A stretch of DNA of 64,000 nt from Acarospora socialis (taxonomy: Eukaryota; Ascomycota; Lecanoromycetes; Acarosporales; Acarosporaceae), in assembly GCA_025617375.2 (NCBI GenBank), contig JAMYGW020000012.1, forward strand, positions 124,001-188,000, in the 5' to 3' direction. The position numbers were made by a program, and so were the translations under genes. Shown one piece after another: positions 57,179-64,000 of this stretch. The notes below the pieces were generated by a model. The model was not told where the DNA came from. It saw only the letters and a program-made list of their open reading frames with translations, and ran no database searches. Position 1 is the first letter of the stretch; the number at the start of each line of letters is the position of its first letter.

Positions 57179-59780
57179 ATGATCCCTTGTTCGTTCCGGC
57201 AGTTCCCACCAGAACATTCCGTCCCCCCCGTCTACTTTTTGACTGCTCCGTCGGCGGCATTGCACTCGGCACCGGCCCCTTCCAGCGCAGAGATACGTTA
57301 CACCAGGACATCGGTTGGTCCACCCGTGGGCTCGAACGGCCCTCGGCCAAACCTGATGGCCATGCCACCAGGCCCTAATCTTGGCACTGGTGCTTACAAT
57401 CTCTCGTACGATTCGGCCTCCGCCTCTCCGGCCACTAGCCAGTTGGGCGAACAGCTTCCCGGTGTCAGGAATTCTCCCATCCCTGGAACACCGGGACCAT
57501 CTCAGGCTCAGCTCTCTTCGGCAGGTCTTCAGGCGCAGAAGAGAGCGTACCGCCAACGTCGGAAGGACCCCAGCTGCGATGCGTGCAGGGAGCGTAAAGT
57601 CAAGGTGAACCGTCTTGAAGCCCCGGTTCGGACCGCAGTCGCCTGCTCATTGTTGTTCTAGTGCGATGCCACAGATACCTCGAGCTGTTCGGAATGTATG
57701 AGCCGAAATGTCAAATGTCAGTTCACAAAAGAAACAAACAGGAGGATGTCATCGATCAAGTACTTTGTCCGCCCGTGCCTCTTACAGCACCGGATGTGTT
57801 CTGATCAACCTACAGACAAGTCCAGGACCTCGAAAGGCAACTGGAACAAGCTCGGCAACAGTTGAGTCATCTCAGAAGTATCATGAAAGAGAACAGCTCG
57901 GTGGACGTGAATGATCACCCCTCCCGACTACCGGTACTAGAGTTCCCCAGAATGGAGTCGAGATCTCGGAAGCCTCCGGAGCCGCTGGGGGTGCCGGATA
58001 TCCAAAGCGTCCGCACCAATCTGCGTCAGCAGGGCCGCGGCGTTATCATGCCGCCTCCAGATCGGACGCCTGCGAACCAGTCTCGACCCCTGACCCACCT
58101 GCCTAGCCTCCCTCCGAAGCATGTCGCGGACCTGCTATTGAGGCAGTATCATTCTTCGGTGCACCAGATCACGCCGGTACTTCACTGGCCCTCATTTTTC
58201 CAGGAGTACGAAGCGCTCTACCGGAACGGTACGCTGCAGGCAGTGGCCCCAGCTTGGGGCTCGTTGCTTTTCAGCGTCTTTGCCTGTGGTGTGTTGCACA
58301 CAGCCGAAGCATCTGATATGCAGTTAGACCAAGGAAAGATGTATCTTGAAGCATCGCGAATGTTTATCAACCTCTGGACGGATGAGTTTACGCTCGATCA
58401 TGCTCGTGCCGCCCTGCTGACAAGTATCTTCCTTATGGAGATGAACATGAAATCGGCAGCGTGGATCTGGTTGGGATCCGCTCTGAGAATCGCCCAGGAC
58501 ATCGGATTGCACCATGAAGTTGGCACGTGGTCTGTGATCGAGGCTGAGACGCGCAGACGGGTATGGTGGGCAGTCTACGTTTGGGATAGGTGAGAGCTTC
58601 GTAGAAGTCTACTGGGCATACAGGGCTGATTGTATCAAGGTTACTTGCTTTGGAGCTCGGTCGACCGGTCATGATCGACGAGCGTGACTGTGCCGTTGAT
58701 CTTCCAAGCCCCTTGGATGATCGCTTCATTCAGGCGTCTGGAGTGTTTGCACCAAATGACGCCCCCGAATCTGCCAGTCCTCTTCTGGCGACAGTCTACG
58801 TTATGCAGCCTGTCTCACAGTTGACCAAGATTCTTATGCGTCCCTTCATTGCCCCATCCACAATTCGGGATTTCGACTCACATTTCGACAAGTGCATTGG
58901 TGCCTTCCCGCCGCACCTCCGTCTCACCGCCAGTCAACATCTTGATCCTCGATCGCTCGCGCCCATGATATATCTACAAAACGCCCGCATAATGCTCCAC
59001 CGACACAACCTCTCACCCACATGTGCTCGCGACGCCAGATCACGGGCAATCGACGAGTGTGTGTCGATTGCGAAGGACACTTCTCGGCTCCTCTCCCGGA
59101 CCATTCAAACTCCCGCCGCATCGCCACGAAGCACGCCGGCAGACTTGCCCAACACGTGGCAATCCCGTCTTGCTACAGCAGCCTTCTCGATGCTTTGCAC
59201 TCACATCTGGCGCTGTGTGTTATTCTTGTGCTTTCGAGGAGAGTATAGAGCAGCGCTGCTCTGTGTCCGCGCCAGTGCGGTCATCGGCGATGTACGTCCA
59301 GTCAATGCGGCCTGTGGCCAACACCTTACATTATTCTTGGATTGTCTGGGTGCGAAGCTCAAAGGTGGCAAGGGTGCCGACCTGGAAGAAGACGAAGAAT
59401 TAGTCATCTACCTATCTGGAGATATGCAAGGCAGCTGCAAGAACAGCTGGGTCTGGCAGGAGAACGACCAAGATGCGAAGCGCAATCGAAGAGAAAGCCA
59501 GGGTCGTGATATGCCTGACAGGACCCAGGCGAGGAAGGCGACTTCTTCGCTAACGCCGACAGTGATAAAAAGCGACACCGAAGAGTGGAGCGGTTGGGAG
59601 AGGGTGGAGTGGATTCTACAGCAGTTGGTGAGCGAGCAGCAGCAGCAGGGGGCTGCAGTCAACAAGTCAACGCCACAGAATCAGGGTGAGACTGGATCCC
59701 TTGAGCCCAGAGGAAAAGCAACACTTCCACAAGTGAGGCCTGGGAGCTCAAGTAGAATCAGCATTGCAAACATTATCTGA
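57179..59780 (+). CDS. Zn2Cys6 fungal-specific transcription factor
   Basis: Exons 57179-57604, 57662-57759, 57816-58589 and 58640-59780 give about 812 residues. The binuclear zinc cluster is CDACRERKVK-CDATDTSSCSECMSRNVKC with all six Cys (CX2CX6CX7CX2CX6C; about residues 133-161), split by the first intron. A coiled-coil dimerisation segment follows (QVQDLERQLEQARQQLSHLR). The fungal-specific middle homology region starts near PPKHVADLLLRQYH and contains ALRIAQDIGLHHEVGTW and ETRRRVWWAVYVWDRLLALELGRP. A nuclear activator or repressor is expected; target genes cannot be inferred. The start is uncertain: the frame is open to an ATG at 56972, and the ATG at 57344 (MAMPPGPN) is also possible. 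Confidence 0.85.
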
Positions 59781-60869
59781 AATAGGTGGAAGCTCATAGA
59801 GTCGAACGACGCTCTACCGCACAACACCTGGGATTTAGTCGGCGTTGTCGAGCAAGCGCAGGCTGCCCCGGAACTCCTCTCATCGGCTCGATACGGGGGT
59901 ACGCTCGACTTCGAAGTAGCGGAAATGTTCGGAGCGGAAAATATGAGGGTCTATTGAGTACGTACACGCATGGATGGGCTAGAACTAAAAGTTGTCCCCA
60001 CCCCAAAGGGCACTAAGCTGCAATTATTGACCGTCACACATTCTGTACAGATCGAGTGGCTTCTGGCGGTTCAGTCATCCTTTTTTTTGTCCCAAATTTG
60101 AATGTACCATGAAGAAGAAGAGACAATGTACACGCGAACTTCCAAAAGAAGTGCTATACTTGTCAAAATTGATTTTTCCGAGTCGAGTGAAGGTGATGAT
60201 GCTCTTGTGGTGCGCTTCTGCTCAGGGTGACCATCACCTCTTGTAGCACGAGGTGTAACTTGCGCTGACTCGATGTCTGAGTCTGGGCAAGGCTCACTTT
60301 GACCTCCACAAGTGAACTACCGGGATATAAGTAGTTAACCGGGTAAGTGCTCAATATTTCGGTCCTTATCGAGCCATCATGCCATTAAGACTTGCCTTCA
60401 CACCCAACTCTCGAGTGCCGCAGAAGATCAGTCTGGGTGTTGCCCTACTGATGAATTGCAAAGTAAGACCTGCCAAGATCCAACGGAGGGTTCTAGAGTC
60501 TAAGTATGAACGAGACATTGTTTACGTGGGCCGTGGCTTGATGTTGCCACCATCTTTATTGAAGTTGAGATATCGTAGAATTTGATCTCGAAACCCCCCT
60601 TTTTAGGTTTCGGTCTCTGTCATAAGACTTTAAAAGAGATATGTAGTATGCGGCTTTGGCACCTGACAGAGCTTTGGCAACCTATATCTCCAGTCATGAC
60701 AAAGATGCGCAAAACCCAAGGCTACCTGAAACAGAATGGTATCTCCAGGGAAAATTAGCTATGCACTCCATCTTCCCCAATCCAGATCGAACTTGAGAAA
60801 CAATAATCGCTCATAGCTACGCTCACGAAACGAGATAGTTATCACGCCCAAAACTTCCTTTCCGACAGC
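59781..60869. other. convergent 3' spacer, nothing recognised
   Basis: Between the ends of the Zn2Cys6 gene (+) and the nitrogen-regulator-like gene (-). It holds both 3' ends; no further gene, RNA or repeat recognised. Confidence 0.4.
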
Positions 60870-62708
60870 TCATATCACTTCCGGTAGCTCCTCCAATGCT
60901 GGAATCTCGGCCTCGGATTCAGCCTCGTCAAGTTCCGTGCTGAAACTTGCCATGTGCTCGTCCAAACCTGTCGTCTTCGCCGGAGGGGCGGAAGAGGATA
61001 TAATGGCACTAGATAACCACTCCGTCGCGCTCGCGATGGCTGGTGTTTGCGCTACATTTCCCAGTGTTGGAGCTACCGCGTGTGTAGGGATCGGCCTATT
61101 TGCGAAGAAAACAACCAGCAAGGTAAGGAGGAAGATCGCAATATTGCGTCGATCGCGCGCGAGAAGCATCAAATAATTCTGAACCAGGGTCAACAGTGGC
61201 AAACCGGGTCCTTGACCGGCTGCACTTTGTGGAACGGCTCGTGCTTTCCTTGCTGGCGCCTCATCGTATAAGCCATCAACGTACGCCTGCGCGTCGTCTC
61301 CGTATATTTCTCTCCTTCTTTGTTCGTCCAGGCCCCTTTCTCCACGTCCCTCACCTGCCTTCTCCCTCGAGACGTCTTCAACCCCTTCATCCGCTTCTTC
61401 GCTCCTCCCGCCTCCGGCGTTCTCGTCCTGTAGCCGGTCTTCCTCTTCCTGTCTTATCTCAAGCTCTCGCCTCATCTTCTCATCCATCCACGGGAGGATC
61501 TCTACGTCGACCCTCTCCATCTCCCGCCACGCCGCGCCCCACGCCCCTGCTCGCATCAGTCCGTTCGCAGCGAAGATCTTGATATCCCATCTTCTCTTAC
61601 CGGCCCCGTTGCTACCGAAGCGGCCATCACGAATATGACGCCCGCAATCCGCGCACACATCTGCGTCGTCCATGTCACTGTCATCGTTCTCAATGTCGGA
61701 CTCTTCCCCTCCGTCGTCGGGTTCTATGTGTAGATGGCCACATTTCAGGATCCGCGGCAGCTTGAGTTCGAGGCTCTCCAGTAGTCGCTCCTCGAGGAGA
61801 TCGTAATCTTCCCTTGGATGTGGGATCAGGATACCCCGTTCCAGGACCGTGTCCGTCAGAGCCTCTCGAAGCAGTTTCCAATTTTCGAGGATGTAGCCGG
61901 GCAGCACGCTTTCCATTACGTCCGTCGAGTACGCAACGTTTGCTGGCAGAAGCGTTACATGGAGCAGGACAAGTGGGTATTCCTTCTTCACCTTTTTACC
62001 CGGACTTAGCCTCGACGACGTGCGTATGTCGCCGTATTGCGAGTGCGTGCTCCGCGGCGTCGCACCGCGAGATGGTACCGGTCGTTTGTGTTGCAATGAA
62101 GACCGGGGAGAGGGAATATATGGAGGCGGTGTCGTGTCCATCTGCATCGCGCGGACGGAAGAAGGGTTGCGGAATGGAGAGCGGTGTTTCGAAGGAGTGT
62201 ATGGCGACAAGGGCTTCGGGTCGGGTTTATAAGATGCTGTCCGTGATTCAGGTAGTAGCTCGGACATGCAGTCGTCCGAATGGTGAGATGTCTGTGGGGA
62301 AGAGTGACCGGATGATTTGTCGAAGAACACCTCGTCCGCTCCGCTGGATTGGCGCGCTGACCCGGATAGTGAGTCATTGTGATCGTGATCATCGGCATAG
62401 CCTTCGACACTATCTATTGGAAGGTCTTGGTGATGGAGAAACGGTCGTCCGTTCTTTCGGTTTTCAGCTGCGAGTGGGTCCGTATTGTGGAGCATAGAAG
62501 CTGGGGTCGGTATTGCTGCTGGATCATGATAAATCTGAAAATCTTCCATTGAAACACGTTCCATTATTAATCTCTCCTTTGAGATGGAGGCTGGCACTAT
62601 GGACGGATTTGTCGATTGTTGTAGACAACGATTCTGTTGTGGGAAACAAGAACCAGATCTGATCACATGATCTGGGATGTTGTTGCTATAGCAACGCCGC
62701 TTTGACAC
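60870..62708 (-). CDS. membrane-anchored protein of the 'pathway-specific nitrogen regulator' family
   Basis: Intronless frame of 612 residues. The N-terminal 230 residues are Ser/Pro-rich and disordered. A conserved core follows: PLVLLHVTLLPAN, VLPGYILENWKLLREALTDT, LERGILIPHPREDYDLLEER and LLESLELKLPRILKCGHLH, then CADCGRHIRDG. This matches a fungal family commonly annotated as pathway-specific nitrogen regulator, a label I recall but cannot verify; no DNA-binding domain is visible. A long charged helix (EMERVDVEILPWMDEKMRRE onward) leads to one transmembrane segment near residues 520-540 (IAIFLLTLLVVFFA), so the protein is probably tail-anchored in an internal membrane. Likely true start is the internal Met at 62549 (MEDFQIYHDP) rather than 62708. 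Confidence 0.75.
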   Translation of the reverse strand: MSKRRCYSNNIPDHVIRSGSCFPQQNRCLQQSTNPSIVPASISKERLIMERVSMEDFQIYHDPAAIPTPASMLHNTDPLAAENRKNGRPFLHHQDLPIDSVEGYADDHDHNDSLSGSARQSSGADEVFFDKSSGHSSPQTSHHSDDCMSELLPESRTASYKPDPKPLSPYTPSKHRSPFRNPSSVRAMQMDTTPPPYIPSPRSSLQHKRPVPSRGATPRSTHSQYGDIRTSSRLSPGKKVKKEYPLVLLHVTLLPANVAYSTDVMESVLPGYILENWKLLREALTDTVLERGILIPHPREDYDLLEERLLESLELKLPRILKCGHLHIEPDDGGEESDIENDDSDMDDADVCADCGRHIRDGRFGSNGAGKRRWDIKIFAANGLMRAGAWGAAWREMERVDVEILPWMDEKMRRELEIRQEEEDRLQDENAGGGRSEEADEGVEDVSREKAGEGRGERGLDEQRRREIYGDDAQAYVDGLYDEAPARKARAVPQSAAGQGPGLPLLTLVQNYLMLLARDRRNIAIFLLTLLVVFFANRPIPTHAVAPTLGNVAQTPAIASATEWLSSAIISSSAPPAKTTGLDEHMASFSTELDEAESEAEIPALEELPEVI

Positions 62709-63182
62709 GTGTAGAAGACTACTCGAGTAAATTTAACAGTCACCAGGACGGAATGATTACCATTCTTCGTATGTAACACCACTCGCCTGAACCTACCCAG
62801 GCAGTTTTGTATAAATGTAACTGTCTGCGAGTCATCTGTGTGGTAGAGGGAGGTCCATTCATGAGTTAGATACACCGTCGTGGACTCGATGAGAGTTCCT
62901 CTGTTACTCTAAGTCTAAGTCTATGCTCTATTAGGTCTATTGCACAGAAAGAAAGATCCCAAGTCAATGACCTGTATGCGTGGAAAAGAAACTGCATAGG
63001 CAAGAGATGAGCAACATAGGGTAAACAAAGATTCACATGCCAGCAAGGGAAAACATAGCAAGGCCGTCTATCATGTATAAGACCGTTCTTCCAAAGTCGC
63101 ACATCTGTGAGAAATCCAGTTCAGGTCGCCGACTTAGTCTGCTCAAGACGTTCTTGCTGATGTCAGGAAGCTCATCTGGGGC
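62709..63182. other. intergenic, no gene seen
   Basis: Between the phosphate carrier stop and the start of the nitrogen-regulator-like gene, both on the minus strand. Contains the promoter of the latter; no other feature recognised. Confidence 0.4.
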
Positions 63183-64000
63183 CTATTTCGCAATCTCCAC
63201 GCCGCCGGTAGCACCCAACGCCTTTTGCAGCTGTTAGCGTCTTCACTCCAATTGCATCCCAGGCCTGGAGGATATTTTACCTTCTTGATATCGCCATAGA
63301 TCGCAAATTGGAGACTAGTAAGAGAGCCAATCATAAACAACCGTGCGCCAATGCCAGTGTAACTACCTCGGAATCCAAGCTCTCTCGCGATCTTGATCAG
63401 TCTGCTGGTTGTTCCCTCACCCGGCAGGCCTTTAGTCTTATTGATCTTGCTCAACATGGTGTCGGCGGGTTGTGAGACAATGGCAGCAGCAAGACCTGCA
63501 ATCAGACCTGACCCAAGGTTGATCCCAGTCTGCATAGGACCCGATGTTGTGGACTTGTCGACACGCTTGTAGATAGCTTCAACGACCTTCTCGTAAACAA
63601 CGAATTTTGCCATGGTGTACGGGACTCTACACAGACATTAGGCCATACCATTCTCTTTGAGGGTGTTGCCGTACTCACTGCTTGAATAGGATAGGTCCGA
63701 AACCGGAGTAAAAAGCGCCTAGACCTTCGGTCTTGGCTATCTTTCCAAACCCACTTACGAGACCTGATGCAAAGGTGGGTTCTGAGACGAGACGGATTCG
63801 CGTTGCTTCAAGCGGACACAGTGCAATATCAGCGAAGAACTCGGCTGTGGCGGCAGAAGCGAGATAAACGGCCGTTCTGTTGTCAGAGGCCGTTTCGTAT
63901 CCGAGGTAGTTGATGAATTGCTGTTTGAAGAGCTCGTAGCCACCAAATTTGAATGCGCCTTGAAGGAAATATCCTGCTGCAGTAGGGCCAAAGCCTGTCA
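63183..64000 (-). CDS. MIR1: mitochondrial phosphate carrier (partial, 5' end outside window)
   Basis: Minus-strand exons inside the window: beyond 64000 to 63679, 63626-63281 and 63221-63183. The sequence reads [20 protein letters not shown], then [14 protein letters not shown] (second carrier repeat with the PX(D/E)XX(K/R)X(K/R)-type signature), [20 protein letters not shown] across an intron, and [13 protein letters not shown] (third repeat). The C-terminus is [12 protein letters not shown]. It is an inner-membrane carrier importing inorganic phosphate with protons for ATP synthesis. Introns have GTGAGT (63678) and GTAAAA (63280) donors. The N-terminal third, with the first repeat, lies past the right edge. 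Other SLC25 carriers are less likely given the GFGPTAAGY and PTFASGL segments. Confidence 0.92.

Overview
The window is nuclear DNA of a filamentous ascomycete (Pezizomycotina, with a Eurotiomycete-like gene set). Genes are intron-containing, with short introns, GTRNGT-type donors and YAG/AAG acceptors. Recognisable products are ribosomal protein uS8, a Pbs2-type MAPKK, choline kinase, glutamate decarboxylase, adenine deaminase, a Zn2Cys6 regulator and the mitochondrial phosphate carrier. I did no database search. All gene models were joined by hand from the reading frames, and dinucleotide counts were made by eye.

Layout. Positions 1-12.9 kb are a normal, GC-balanced, gene-dense block: a Tfc7-like histidine-phosphatase-fold protein (-), RPS22 (-), a LysM protein with CxxC motifs and a UBA-like tail (+), choline kinase (-), a PIN-like transporter (-) and PBS2 (+). 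Positions about 13.0-42.06 kb are one AT-rich compartment of nested, decayed transposable elements: a Tad/I-type LINE family A (one full-length copy, one 2-kb and several short 5'-truncated copies, three with target-site duplications), a second LINE family B with a (TAA)n tail, a chromodomain-bearing Ty3/Gypsy element inserted inside LINE B, and remains of a second Gypsy-like element. Positions 42.04-50.7 kb return to normal sequence: a small conserved hypothetical gene at the boundary, three MITEs, a dehydrin-like (DPR-motif) protein, a long gene-poor interval and glutamate decarboxylase. Positions 50.7-64 kb hold adenine deaminase, a 4.2-kb gene-poor interval with a small hypermutated island, a Zn2Cys6 factor, a large membrane-anchored protein of the type annotated as 'pathway-specific nitrogen regulator', and the 3' part of the phosphate carrier gene, which runs off the right edge.

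Most notable point. The AT-rich compartment is not simply AT-rich. It almost completely lacks CG, CC and GG dinucleotides, while CA, TG, GC, CT and AG stay common. In LINE A, twelve of thirteen internal stops are TGA and none is TAG; where two copies can be compared, five TGA codons stand where the other copy has TGG, and most other differences are GG/GA or CC/TC exchanges. This points to a repeat-directed C-to-T hypermutation acting on C before G or C, rather than the CpA context of classical RIP. Mutation is heaviest where copy number is highest and lightest in the 5' leader of the full-length LINE, as expected of a homology-triggered process.

Host genes work in separate pathways (translation, pol III transcription, phospholipid synthesis, osmostress signalling, GABA shunt, purine salvage, mitochondrial phosphate import). 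I see no biosynthetic cluster.
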